Positions 9,609 through 18,043 of a stretch of DNA of 34,103 nucleotides are shown in pieces. The stretch is taken from positions 1-34,103 of the forward strand of contig NZ_BCXI01000012.1 in the NCBI RefSeq assembly GCF_001895025.1. The letters are read 5' to 3'. The notes beneath the pieces are model-generated. The model was not told where the DNA came from, made no database searches, and was given only the letters and a program-made list of their open reading frames with translations. A program made the translations under genes and the position numbers. Positions within the stretch are counted from its first letter, which is position 1; every line of letters starts with the position of its first letter. The DNA is from Rhodococcus zopfii NBRC 100606 = JCM 9919. GTDB taxonomy: Bacteria; Actinomycetota; Actinomycetes; Mycobacteriales; Mycobacteriaceae.

Positions 9609-10681
9609 TGCGGGCCGGAGTGGGGGCCACGCCGGTCGCGGTGACGATCGGATTGGCGATTGCGCTGGCCGTCGCGGCACCCGCGATCGCCGACACGCAG
9701 GACGTGCCGGTCGCGGACGTGCAGGAGGGGGTGCTGTGCACCCCGTCGGACGCCGGGCTCGCGGAACTGTCCGGACTCGCGATGCTCGACGGACGCCTGT
9801 TCGCGGTGCCCGATGCGGGGACGGACGAATCCGTCGTCGAACTCGGCGAAGACTGTTCGACGGTGCGTCGCATACCCGCCCCCGTCGACCCGTACGACGT
9901 GGAAGACCTTGCGAGCGGCCCGGACGAGCGGCTGTGGCTGGCCGACACCGGCGACAACACCGCGCGCAGGGAGACCGCGGCGTTGATTTCTCTCGATCCC
10001 GGCACCGGGGCCGGTGAGCTGTACCGCCTGACCTACCCGACCGGCGCCCGGGACGCCGAGACCCTGCTCATCGGCCGCGACGGCGTGCCGCTGATCGTGT
10101 CCAAGGCGCTGTTCGGTGCGGCCACCGTCTACCGGCCGGCGGATGGGAAGACCCTCGCGGACCTCGCGTCGCCAGGCCCGAATCCGCTCGAGGAGGTCGG
10201 CGTCCTCCGCCTCGGACCCACCGACACCCCGGGTGGCCCGCTCGCCGGGGGATCGTCGACCCTGATCACCGGTGGGGCGGTCAGCTCCGACGGTACGGTC
10301 GCGGCGGTCCGCACCTACACCGACGTGTACTTGTTCCACGCGCCGGACGGCGATCTCGCGGCCGCGCTCGCCGCGGGCCCGCAACTGCGTATCCCGGTAG
10401 CCGGCGAACCGCAGGGGGAGGCGGTCGCGTTCACCCACGACGGCGATCTGCTCACGGCGTCCGAGTCGAACGGGGGGCCGCTGCCGCAGCTTCGGGTGTG
10501 GCGTGGGGTGACCGGCCTGTTCGCGGACCCGGAGAGCGCCGCCTCCGAGACACGCGGTGTCGCGGTCGCCGAACGGGCCGGGGTGGCCGCCGCCGTGGCG
10601 GCGATCCTCGCGGCCGCGGCGGGCTGGTGGTGGCGCGGGCGCCGCCGGCCGGCCCCAGGCGGGCCGGCGTCGCGTCGGTGA
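9608..10681 (+). CDS. Exported, membrane-anchored protein, possible beta-propeller
   Basis: A 357-residue protein of unknown function. An N-terminal signal peptide (about 8-28, ending APAIADT) and a single C-terminal hydrophobic helix (about 323-342) followed by WWWRGRRRR suggest a large extracellular domain held by a C-terminal anchor. The middle has repeated short strand-turn units such as LAMLDGRLFAVPDAG, DERLWLADTGDN and LITGGAVSSDGTVAAVRT, typical of beta-propellers. Two cysteines near the mature N-terminus (VLCTP and EDCST) could form a disulfide. GTG at 9608 overlaps the hflX stop by one base, implying coupling. The gene ends 6 bp from the convergent ptsH with no terminator visible. 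The propeller assignment is an inference. Confidence 0.75.
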   Translation: MRAGVGATPVAVTIGLAIALAVAAPAIADTQDVPVADVQEGVLCTPSDAGLAELSGLAMLDGRLFAVPDAGTDESVVELGEDCSTVRRIPAPVDPYDVEDLASGPDERLWLADTGDNTARRETAALISLDPGTGAGELYRLTYPTGARDAETLLIGRDGVPLIVSKALFGAATVYRPADGKTLADLASPGPNPLEEVGVLRLGPTDTPGGPLAGGSSTLITGGAVSSDGTVAAVRTYTDVYLFHAPDGDLAAALAAGPQLRIPVAGEPQGEAVAFTHDGDLLTASESNGGPLPQLRVWRGVTGLFADPESAASETRGVAVAERAGVAAAVAAILAAAAGWWWRGRRRPAPGGPASRR

Positions 10682-10687
10682 CACCCG

Positions 10688-10945
10688 TCAGGCGTCGAGA
10701 TCGGCGACGACCAGTTCCGCGATCTTCGCCAGTACGGCTTCGTCGTCGCAGCTGACGGTGACGGCCGTTCCCTGCGTGGCGCCGAGCGTCATGATCATCA
10801 GTGCGGAGCCCGCGTCGACGGGTTCGCCGCCGTCCACCGCGAGGGTGACCGGAACGCCGGCGGCGACGACCGCCTCGGCGATGATTCCGGCGGGACGGGC
10901 GTGCAGCCCGATGGACGAGCCGACGGTGACTGTGGTGCTGGACAT
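10688..10945 (-). CDS. ptsH: Phosphocarrier protein HPr
   Basis: HPr passes phosphate from PtsI to FruA. The 85-residue protein has the phosphorylatable His15 in GLHARPA. A serine (Ser47 in AGSALMIM) sits close to the regulatory Ser46 position of Firmicutes HPr, but no HPr kinase is evident here. GAAGGAG lies just upstream of the ATG. Last gene of the fruR-fruK-fruA-ptsH operon, 32 nt after fruA. The longer open frame upstream belongs to the antisense of fruA and is not used. Confidence 0.95.
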   Translation of the reverse strand: MSSTTVTVGSSIGLHARPAGIIAEAVVAAGVPVTLAVDGGEPVDAGSALMIMTLGATQGTAVTVSCDDEAVLAKIAELVVADLDA

Positions 10946-10977
10946 GGATGCTCCTTCGATCGGTTGAACGGGATGGG

Positions 10978-13023
10978 TCAGGCGGCGGCCGGCTGGGTGG
11001 CCGGGGCCGAGGTGGTCAGGTGGGCGGGGCGTTTGACTTCCTTGGCGAGCGTGACGCACAGGGCGCCGACGACGGTGCCGGCGGCCAGTGCGATGAAGAA
11101 CCACAGGACGCGGTCCATCGCGAAGACCACGAACACGCCGCCGTGCGGCGCGGTGAGCGTCACGTCGGTCGCCATCACGATCGCCCCCGTCACGGCGCCG
11201 CCGATCATCATCGACGGAACCACCCGGAACAGATCGGCTGCGGCGAACGGGATGGCTCCCTCGGTGATGAACGAGGCACCCAGCAGCCACGCGGCCTTGC
11301 CGTTCTCGCGTTCGGCGGGGCTGTAGAGCTGCGGCCGCAGCGTCGATGACAGCGCCATCGCCAGCGGCGGAACCATGCCGGCAGCCATGACGGTCGCCAT
11401 GATCTGCAGCGACGCGTGGTTGTCGACGGCCAGGCCGGCGACGGCGAATGCATATGCGGCCTTGTTGACCGGACCACCGAGGTCGAAGCACATCATCAGG
11501 CCGAGGATCATGCCCAGAATCACGGCAGAGCTGCCGGACAGGCCGTTGAGCCAGTCGGTGAGTCCGGTGGTGATCGCGGCCAGTGGGCGGCCCAGCACCA
11601 GGAACATCAGGGCACCGACGATCAGTGTGGCGAGCAGCGGGATGATCACGACGGGCTTGAGCCCGCGCGCCCAGACCGGCAGCGGGATCCGTCCCACCCA
11701 CAGCGCGGCGAAACCGGCGATGATGCCGCCGACCAGACCGCCGATGAAGCCGGCACCGACGAAGACCGCGACCGCGCCCGCGGTGAAACCGGGTGCCAGG
11801 CCGGGGCGGTCGGCGATTGCGAAGGCGATGTAACCGGCGAGCGCGGGGACCAGGAACGAGAACGCCAGCGACCCGAGCTGGAACAGCACCGCCCCGAGAT
11901 AGGTGGTGAGCCCGCCCGCCGGCAGGTTCCCCAGCGTGTTGTTCACGACGATCTCGGCGGCCGAATCGGAGATGTCGTACCCGCCGAGCAGGAATCCCAG
12001 CGCGATGAGCAGACCACCCGCCGCGACGAACGGAATCATGTAGCTCACGCCGGTGAGCAGGATCTGCCGGATGCGTGTGCCCCAGCCGAGTTCACCGGTC
12101 CCGGACTCCCCCGAATCCGCGGGAGCCGAGCCCCCCTCGACCGTCGCGGTGGACGGATCGGCTGCGGCACGGACCGCTTCGGCGATCATCGCGTCGGGTT
12201 CGTTGATCGCCCGCTTGACACCGGACGCGACCACGGGCTTACCGGCGAAGCGTTCGCGGCCCTTGACCCCGACATCCGTCGCGAAGATGACAGCGTCCGC
12301 GGCGGCGATGGCCGCGGCCGGCAGCGGTGTGCTGCCGCTCGAGCCCTGCGTCTCGACACGAACTGTGACACCGGCCCGTTGCCCTGCCGCGGTGAGGGCG
12401 TCGGCGGCCATGTAGGTGTGGGCGATCCCGGTCGGGCACGCGGTGATCGCGACAATTGTGCGTTCGGTGGGGGCTGGGTCCGCGGCCGCGGACACGGTAT
12501 TGCTTTTCGGCTGGGATTCCGGCTCCGGCTCCGGTCGGGTGGGTGGTGGCAGTACGCCCTCGACGAGTGCGATGACTTCCGCCTCGGTGGCTGCGCCGCG
12601 CAGAGACGCGACGAACTCGGGCCGGACCAGAGCGCGGGCCAGCGAGGACAGCAGCTTCATGTGTTCGGCCCCGGCCCCTTCGGGTGCGGCGATGAGGAAC
12701 ACCAGGTCGGCCGGACCGTCCGGGGCACCGAAGTCGACCTTCGGGTCCAGACGTGCGAACCCGAGTGATGCCACGGCGACCGCCTCCGACCGGCAGTGCG
12801 GAATCGCGAGCCCTCCCGGTAGCCCGGTTGCCGACTTCGCTTCTCGGGTCAGGGCAGCGGCGGCGAGGGCCTCGGCGTCGGAGGCGCGGCCTGCGCCGGC
12901 GAGCCGCTCGGCCAGCGCGGTGATCACCGAGGCCTTGTCGGCGCCGAGGTTCGCGTCGAGCGTGATGAGGTCCGCGGCGATGATCGCGGGTCCGCGGTCG
13001 GGGCGGGATGCGATATCTGGCAT
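10978..13023 (-). CDS. fruA: Fructose-specific PTS enzyme IIABC
   Basis: Inner-membrane permease that imports fructose and phosphorylates it to fructose 1-phosphate. The 681-residue chain runs IIA-IIB-IIC. IIA (about 12-155) has active-site His76 (AIPHCR). A Pro/Glu-rich linker follows (158-186). IIB (about 188-285) has active-site Cys196 (TACPTGIAHTYMAA). IIC (about 330-665) holds eight or more hydrophobic segments, including VSYMIPFVAAGG near its start and DLGGPVNKAAY. The ATG at 13023 has AAGGA upstream; the open frame continues upstream but only through fruK sequence. It lies 10 nt after fruK. FruA is the only sugar-specific enzyme II in the window. Confidence 0.96.
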   Translation of the reverse strand: MPDIASRPDRGPAIIAADLITLDANLGADKASVITALAERLAGAGRASDAEALAAAALTREAKSATGLPGGLAIPHCRSEAVAVASLGFARLDPKVDFGAPDGPADLVFLIAAPEGAGAEHMKLLSSLARALVRPEFVASLRGAATEAEVIALVEGVLPPPTRPEPEPESQPKSNTVSAAADPAPTERTIVAITACPTGIAHTYMAADALTAAGQRAGVTVRVETQGSSGSTPLPAAAIAAADAVIFATDVGVKGRERFAGKPVVASGVKRAINEPDAMIAEAVRAAADPSTATVEGGSAPADSGESGTGELGWGTRIRQILLTGVSYMIPFVAAGGLLIALGFLLGGYDISDSAAEIVVNNTLGNLPAGGLTTYLGAVLFQLGSLAFSFLVPALAGYIAFAIADRPGLAPGFTAGAVAVFVGAGFIGGLVGGIIAGFAALWVGRIPLPVWARGLKPVVIIPLLATLIVGALMFLVLGRPLAAITTGLTDWLNGLSGSSAVILGMILGLMMCFDLGGPVNKAAYAFAVAGLAVDNHASLQIMATVMAAGMVPPLAMALSSTLRPQLYSPAERENGKAAWLLGASFITEGAIPFAAADLFRVVPSMMIGGAVTGAIVMATDVTLTAPHGGVFVVFAMDRVLWFFIALAAGTVVGALCVTLAKEVKRPAHLTTSAPATQPAAA

Positions 13024-13033
13024 GACAGGGTCC

Positions 13034-14023
13034 TTACAGGTGGTGGGGAAGTGTCGGGGTTCGGGAGGGGAGTTCGGTGATCTCGACGGCGGCCGGGTCG
13101 ACGGCGCCGGGTCCCGGCAGTTCGGTGCCCGGCAGGGTGACGGCGGCGCATCCATAGGCCACCGCGTGCCGGAGCCGATCGGACGGACCGAGGCCCTCGC
13201 GTTCGGCGATGAGATAGCCGGCGAGCGACGAGTCGCCGGCGCCGACCGTGCTGCGGGCCGTGACCGCCGGCGCCACCGCCCGCCACGCGCCGTCGGCGGT
13301 GATCAGGACCGCGCCGGCTGCGCCCAGCGTGGCCAGCACCGCGCCGACCCCGCGGGAAACGAGGCTGCGGGCCGCCGCCACGACCGGATCGATGTCGCCG
13401 GCGACCGCGGCGGCCTCGAGCGTGACGGCATCCGAGCCGGTGAGCTGCGCCAGTTCGTCGGAGTTCGGTTTGACGAGATCCGGTGCGGCATCCGGGAAGC
13501 GCGCGGCGAGGGCCAGCAGCGGCGCCTCGGAGGTGTCGACCGCGATCCGGGTTCCGGTGGCGCGCAGCGCGCAGACCAGGTCGGCGTACCAGTCGTCCGG
13601 AACGCTCGGTGGCAGCGATCCGGAGAGCACTGTCCAGTCCGCCCCTCCCGCTCGTGCAACCACGGCGGCCTGCAGTTCGCCGCGCGTCCGGGGACCGTAC
13701 GCACTGCCGGGTTCGTTGAGTTTCGTGGTGGTGCCGTCCGGTTCGGCGACGGTGGTGTTGGTTCGCGCCGGCGCCGCGGTTTCGACTGCCAGGCAGTCGA
13801 TTCCGTGTGTCTCGAGGGAGGCGAGGAGAGGGTCTCCCGCGTTGCCCGGCAGAATCGCGAGTACCGGCTCGCCGGTTGCGTGCAGCACCCGTGCGACGTT
13901 GATGCCTTTGCCTCCGGGGTCGACAAGCACCTCGGCGGTGCGGTGCACGGCCCCGCGGACGAGCGGGCCGGACAGTGTGACCGTGCGGTCCAGGCTCGGA
14001 TTGGCGGTCAGTGTGACGATCAC
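13034..14023 (-). CDS. fruK: 1-Phosphofructokinase
   Basis: FruK phosphorylates fructose 1-phosphate to fructose 1,6-bisphosphate, feeding glycolysis. The 329-residue PfkB-family protein opens with VTLTANPSLDRTV, has the glycine-rich sugar-binding GGKGINVAR (signature 1 region) and the C-terminal nucleotide/catalytic motif VGAGDSSLAGY. GTG at 14023 overlaps the fruR stop (GTGA), so it is translationally coupled. Second gene of the operon, followed after 10 nt by fruA. Confidence 0.95.
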   Translation of the reverse strand: MIVTLTANPSLDRTVTLSGPLVRGAVHRTAEVLVDPGGKGINVARVLHATGEPVLAILPGNAGDPLLASLETHGIDCLAVETAAPARTNTTVAEPDGTTTKLNEPGSAYGPRTRGELQAAVVARAGGADWTVLSGSLPPSVPDDWYADLVCALRATGTRIAVDTSEAPLLALAARFPDAAPDLVKPNSDELAQLTGSDAVTLEAAAVAGDIDPVVAAARSLVSRGVGAVLATLGAAGAVLITADGAWRAVAPAVTARSTVGAGDSSLAGYLIAEREGLGPSDRLRHAVAYGCAAVTLPGTELPGPGAVDPAAVEITELPSRTPTLPHHL

Positions 14024-14787
14024 GCCGTCACCACCTCGATTCCCTGGTCGATGAGCTCGGTTCGGTCGGACTCGTCGATCTCGCTGTCGGTGACGAGGAC
14101 GTCGACGGCAGCGAGGGGGGCGAAACTCAGCAGGTGCCTGCGGCCGATCTTCGAGGAGTCGGCGACGACGACGACACGGTCCGCGGACTCGACCATCCGG
14201 CGTTTGACCGCGGCTTCGTCTGCGTCGGGGGTCGAGAGGCCGTGATCGACGGAGAGCGCGTTCGTGCCGATGAAGGCGACGTCGACGTGCAGCATGCCGA
14301 GGTAGCGCAAGGCGTCCTCGCCGACGGTGGCCTGCGTGATGCCGCGGACGCGACCGCCGAGCAGATGCAACTGGACGGAGCCGAGCCCGGCGAGTCGTGC
14401 CGCGATGGGTACCGAGTTCGTCACGACGGTGAGGTCGAGGTCCGTCGGCAGGGCCGCGATCATGCGCCCGGTTGTCGTCCCCGCGTCGAAGACGACGCTT
14501 CCGCCGGAGCCCGGGAGGAACCGGGCGGCGGCTGCGGCGATGCGGTCCTTGAATCCGGCACGGGTGTGTTCCCGTTCGGTCAGTCCCGGTTCGGTGACGG
14601 TGAGGGCCGCGGCCGGGACGGCCCCGCCGTGCACGCGCCGCACGTGACCGAGCCGTTCGAGCAGGGCGAGATCGCGGCGGACGGTTTCGGTCGTGACGCC
14701 GTAACGGGTGGCGAGTTCGGCGACGGACATGCGACCGCGTCGGTCGATCAGCTCGCCGATCGCTTGTTGCCGTTCCTCTGCGTACAC
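14020..14787 (-). CDS. fruR: DeoR-family regulator of the fructose operon
   Basis: A 255-residue DeoR-type repressor. The N-terminal winged helix (about 5-57) includes MSVAELATRYGVTTETVRRDL. The C-terminal sugar-phosphate-sensing domain (75-240) has the typical FDAGTT and VVTNS motifs and the late D-x-x-K element (VVVADSSKIG). The GTG start at 14787 has GAGGAG upstream. It is first in the operon and transcribed away from ptsI. By analogy with other fructose DeoR regulators the inducer is probably fructose 1-phosphate or fructose 1,6-bisphosphate (inference). Likely operators are the phased repeats at 14805-14850. Confidence 0.9.
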   Translation of the reverse strand: MYAEERQQAIGELIDRRGRMSVAELATRYGVTTETVRRDLALLERLGHVRRVHGGAVPAAALTVTEPGLTEREHTRAGFKDRIAAAAARFLPGSGGSVVFDAGTTTGRMIAALPTDLDLTVVTNSVPIAARLAGLGSVQLHLLGGRVRGITQATVGEDALRYLGMLHVDVAFIGTNALSVDHGLSTPDADEAAVKRRMVESADRVVVVADSSKIGRRHLLSFAPLAAVDVLVTDSEIDESDRTELIDQGIEVVTA

Positions 14788-14800
14788 CGGGGGCTCCTCG

Positions 14801-14850
14801 TCGAACGTTGGCGAATGTTGCTTTATGTTGTTTTACGCCCGTGTGTGTTG
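14801..14850. promoter_or_regulatory. Phased direct repeats, candidate FruR operator
   Basis: Hexamers ACGTTG (14805), ATGTTG (14815), ATGTTG (14825) and GTGTTG (14845) recur in exact 10-bp register. The slot at 14835 has diverged to ACGCCC. The repeats lie on one face of the helix, downstream of and overlapping the fruR -10, and upstream of the ptsI -35. DeoR-family proteins often bind such direct repeats. Assignment to FruR is an inference. Confidence 0.6.
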
Positions 14851-14875
14851 ACATGTCAATGGTCGGGAGTAATCT
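14848..14875 (+). promoter_or_regulatory. ptsI promoter, -35 shared with the fruR promoter
   Basis: TTGACA (14848-14853) with a 16-bp spacer to TAATCT (14870-14875) makes a strong sigma-70-type promoter for ptsI, with a leader of about 32 nt. The perfect palindrome TTGACATGTCAA (14848-14859) also presents TTGACA on the minus strand (14859-14854), with TAAAAC (14835-14830) 18 bp further on as the fruR -10. The two -35 boxes are directly adjacent. Confidence 0.7.
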
Positions 14876-14913
14876 CGATCACATCGAATCTCCGCCAGTG
14901 GCGAGGAGGAAGC

Positions 14914-16605
14914 ATGAAGAACGTGATGCCGGTGGCAGACGGTTCGCCGGTGGGTGCAGTCCGCGGGACCCCCGTCGTGCCGGGTGTGGCCTACGGTCCT
15001 GCGATCCGGCCCGGGCCGCGCCCCGAGCTGCCCGCCGTCCACGCGAGCATTCCCGACACCGCTCGCGCGGCCGAAGCCGAACGGTTCACCGCCGCGGCAC
15101 GCGCTGTCGCGGAGAGGCTGCGTGCCCGCGCAGCCCACGCCTCCGGGGCCGCCGCCGAGGTGCTGCTGGCCAACGCCGGCCTCGCCGAGGACCGCGGCTG
15201 GATCGGCGCCGCGACCGGCAGGATCCGCAGCGGATCGGACGCCGTGGGCGCCGCGATCGCCACCACCGAGCAATTCGCGACGATGTTCACCCAGCTCGGC
15301 GGGCTCATGGCCGAGCGGGTCACGGACCTGCGCGACATCCGCGACCGCGTCGTCGCGGAACTGAGCGGCCACCCCGAACCGGGGCTCGAACTGCCCGACG
15401 AACCGTCGGTACTGCTCGCCGAGGACCTCGCCCCGGCCGATACCGCGGGCCTGGACCCCACACGCATCATCGGCCTGGCCACCACCCTGGGCGGACCCAC
15501 GAGTCACACCGCGATCATCGCGCGCCAGCTGGGCATACCGTGCGTGGTCGCGGCGGCCGGGCTCGACGCGATCCCGGCGGGCACCGCCGTCCTCCTCGAC
15601 GGTTCTACCGGGGAGATCCGTACCGCTCCCGATCCGGAGGCCGCACGCGCGGCAGTCGCGGCCGACCGGCAGGAGCGGGCTCGTGCAGCTGCCTGGACCG
15701 GACCCGGCGCCACCGCCGACGGCCATCGGGTCGCGATCCTGGCGAACGTGCAGGACGGCCCGGGGGCGCGCGCGGCCCGCCGGACTCCCGCCGAAGGAGT
15801 CGGCCTGTTCCGCACCGAACTGTGCTTCCTGGACCGGGAGCTCGAGCCGTCGGTGGCGGACCAGGCCGACATCTACGCGGAGGTGCTCACCGCCTACGCA
15901 GGCCGCAAGGTCGTGGTACGCACGCTCGACGCCGGATCCGACAAGCCGCTGCGCTTCGTGACCCATCCCGAGGAGCACAACCCGGCGCTCGGCGTGCGCG
16001 GCATCCGGATCGGGTCGACCGCGCCGGGCATCGTCGAGCGGCAGCTCGACGCGGTGGCCGAGGCGGCCGCGCGTACCGGGCAGTCGCCGTGGGTGATGGC
16101 CCCGATGATCGCCACGGTCGCCGAGGCCGCCGCGTTCGCCGCGCTGGTGCGGGCGAGGGACCTGGTTCCGGGGGTCATGGTCGAGGTCCCGGCCGCGGCC
16201 CTGCTCGCCGATCGGCTGCTCGAGCACGTCGACTTCCTGTCCATCGGCACGAACGACCTCGGCCAGTACACGATGGCCGCCGACCGCATGTCCCCGCAGC
16301 TCGCGACGCTGACCGACCCGTGGCAGCCGGCGGTGCTCGCGCTCGTCGCCCGCACCGCGGAGGCCGGTCAGGCGGCCGGGAAGCCGGTCGGAGTGTGCGG
16401 GGAAGCCGCCGCCGATCCACTGCTCGCCTGCGTACTGGCCGGACTGGGCGTCACCTCGCTGTCGTGCGCGGCGGCCGCGGTCGCCGCGGTCGGCGCCCGT
16501 CTCGCGACGGTCACGCTCGACCTGTGCCGGGAGGCCGCCGGCGCGGCCGTGGCGGCCGCGGATCCGGCAGCCGCCCGAGCGGCGGTCACCCGCGCCCTGG
16601 GGTGA
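14914..16605 (+). CDS. ptsI: PTS enzyme I (PEP-protein phosphotransferase)
   Basis: Enzyme I takes phosphate from phosphoenolpyruvate and passes it to HPr. The 563-residue protein has the usual length. The phosphorylated His198 lies in GGPTSHTAII (canonical GGxTSH). The C-terminal PEP-binding barrel contains GLFRTELCF, the SIGTNDLGQY loop and the active-site Cys in GVCGEAA. The ATG at 14914 has GAGGAGGA 5-6 nt upstream; the frame remains open far upstream but only antisense to fruR. It is transcribed alone, divergent from fruR-fruK-fruA-ptsH, so both halves of the phosphorelay share one control region. Confidence 0.96.
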   Translation: MKNVMPVADGSPVGAVRGTPVVPGVAYGPAIRPGPRPELPAVHASIPDTARAAEAERFTAAARAVAERLRARAAHASGAAAEVLLANAGLAEDRGWIGAATGRIRSGSDAVGAAIATTEQFATMFTQLGGLMAERVTDLRDIRDRVVAELSGHPEPGLELPDEPSVLLAEDLAPADTAGLDPTRIIGLATTLGGPTSHTAIIARQLGIPCVVAAAGLDAIPAGTAVLLDGSTGEIRTAPDPEAARAAVAADRQERARAAAWTGPGATADGHRVAILANVQDGPGARAARRTPAEGVGLFRTELCFLDRELEPSVADQADIYAEVLTAYAGRKVVVRTLDAGSDKPLRFVTHPEEHNPALGVRGIRIGSTAPGIVERQLDAVAEAAARTGQSPWVMAPMIATVAEAAAFAALVRARDLVPGVMVEVPAAALLADRLLEHVDFLSIGTNDLGQYTMAADRMSPQLATLTDPWQPAVLALVARTAEAGQAAGKPVGVCGEAAADPLLACVLAGLGVTSLSCAAAAVAAVGARLATVTLDLCREAAGAAVAAADPAAARAAVTRALG

Positions 16606-16631
16606 CGGCCACGCGTCCGCCCGCCGAGCCC

Positions 16632-16637
16632 TACGAT
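16632..16637 (+). promoter_or_regulatory. Candidate -10 of the uracil permease gene (leaderless)
   Basis: TACGAT (TANNNT) ends 8 nt before the GTG start at 16646, with no Shine-Dalgarno between. It would allow expression independent of ptsI. Confidence 0.4.
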
Positions 16638-16645
16638 TCCGTTTC

Positions 16646-17938
16646 GTGAACGAACCGGTGAAGACCACGAAGAGGGCGCGCGCGGGCGTCGGCTGGACGC
16701 TGCACGGCGACGGACGCCGCATCACCGCGGGCGGTGTCGTCGCCCCCGACGAACGACTGTCGTGGCCGCGCACCGTCGGCATCGGCATGCAGCACGTGAT
16801 CGCCATGTTCGGGGCCACGCTGCTGGTGCCGACGATCACCGGCTTCCCGGTCACCACGACCCTGCTGTTCTCCGGGATCGGCACCGCCCTGTTCCTGCTG
16901 ATCACGCGAGGGCGGGTGCCCAGCTACCTCGGTTCGTCCTTCGCCTTCATCGCGCCGCTCACCGCATCGGCCGCCGACGGACCCGCCGCGCAATTGGGCG
17001 GCATCGTCGCGGTCGGCGTGCTGCTCGCCGTAGTCGGACTGGTGGTCAAGGCGCTCGGTGCCCGTGTGATCGATGCGGTGATGCCGCCGGTGGTGACCGG
17101 TGCGATCGTGGCGCTCATCGGCCTGAACCTGGCACCCACCGCGGCCGGCTCGTTCGAAGCGCAACCCCTGATCGCGGCGATCACGCTCGTCTCGATCCTG
17201 GTGGTCACCGTGCTCGGGCCCGGCCTGCTCGGACGACTCGGCATTCTCGTCGGTGTCGTGATCGGCTGGGTGTTCGCCGCGGCCACCGGTGGTCTGGCCG
17301 ACGATCGGGTCGCGGCGCTGCGCGAGGCCGCCTGGTTCGGTGTCCCCGAACTGCGGGGCCCGACGTTCGAGCTGTCGGTGGTGCTGGTCGCGCTGCCCGT
17401 GGTGATCGTGCTCATCGCGGAGAACGTCGGCCACGTCAAGGCGGTGGCCGCGATGACCGGACGCAACCTCGACGACGTCGCCGGCGACGCATTGTTCGCC
17501 GACGGCCTGGCCACGACGCTCGCCGGCTTCGGGGGTGGCTCGGGCACGACGACCTACGCCGAGAACATCGGTGTCATGGCCGCCACCCGCGTCTACTCGA
17601 CCGCCGCCTACTGGGTTGCCGCGGTCACCGCCGTCGTCCTGGCGTTCTCACCGAAGTTCGGCGCGCTGGTCTTCACCGTCCCCGACGGTGTGCTCGGCGG
17701 CGCGACCCTGGTGCTGTACGGACTGATCGGCATCCTCGGTGTCCGCATCTGGATGGACGCGAAGGTGGACTTCACCGACCCGGTGAACCTCACGGTCGTG
17801 GCGGCGGCGCTGGTCGCCGGTATCGGCGACCTGACGCTGTCGATCGGATCGGTCGAACTCGGCGGCATCGCGTGGGGCTCGATCGGGATCCTCGTCGCGT
17901 ACCCGATCCTGCGGAAGCTGGCCGATCTCCGGAGCTGA
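16646..17938 (+). CDS. uraA: NCS2 family uracil permease
   Basis: A 430-residue membrane transporter of the nucleobase:cation symporter-2 family, probably importing uracil with protons. It has about a dozen hydrophobic segments. Family motifs are present: QHVIAMFGATLLVP in TM1, SSFAFIAPL in TM3, and the two conserved Glu elements AENVGHVKAV and TTTYAENIGVMA that match the substrate-binding glutamates of E. coli UraA. GTG at 16646 lies 40 bp after ptsI. Uracil rather than purine specificity is inferred from these motifs. No pyrimidine genes neighbour it. Confidence 0.88.
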   Translation: MNEPVKTTKRARAGVGWTLHGDGRRITAGGVVAPDERLSWPRTVGIGMQHVIAMFGATLLVPTITGFPVTTTLLFSGIGTALFLLITRGRVPSYLGSSFAFIAPLTASAADGPAAQLGGIVAVGVLLAVVGLVVKALGARVIDAVMPPVVTGAIVALIGLNLAPTAAGSFEAQPLIAAITLVSILVVTVLGPGLLGRLGILVGVVIGWVFAAATGGLADDRVAALREAAWFGVPELRGPTFELSVVLVALPVVIVLIAENVGHVKAVAAMTGRNLDDVAGDALFADGLATTLAGFGGGSGTTTYAENIGVMAATRVYSTAAYWVAAVTAVVLAFSPKFGALVFTVPDGVLGGATLVLYGLIGILGVRIWMDAKVDFTDPVNLTVVAAALVAGIGDLTLSIGSVELGGIAWGSIGILVAYPILRKLADLRS

Positions 17939-17996
17939 CGCGGGCGAGGACGGTCACAAAACGTGCTCGCTCCTGTCAGCGTCACGGCAGGTGGTA

Positions 17997-18011
17997 CTTG
18001 CCTACGGTAAG
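17997..18011. promoter_or_regulatory. Imperfect palindrome upstream of the acyl-CoA dehydrogenase
   Basis: CTTGCCTACGGTAAG has inverted half-sites around TAC with one mismatched pair. It lies 33 bp before the acyl-CoA dehydrogenase ATG and contains a TANNNT hexamer (TACGGT, 18003-18008). It could be a TetR-type operator over a -10. Weak evidence only. Confidence 0.3.
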
Positions 18012-18043
18012 GGCGACGTACGCCGCGACCTACAGGAGCGCAC

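Noticed and set aside
12416-14245. 609-codon open frame on the plus strand opposite the fructose genes
   Set aside because: It is a GC-rich antisense shadow of fruA, fruK and fruR, which have complete active sites on the other strand.
14801-14850. CRISPR-like repeat array
   Set aside because: The repeat unit is a 6-bp motif at 10-bp spacing in a promoter, far too short for CRISPR. No array exists elsewhere in the window.
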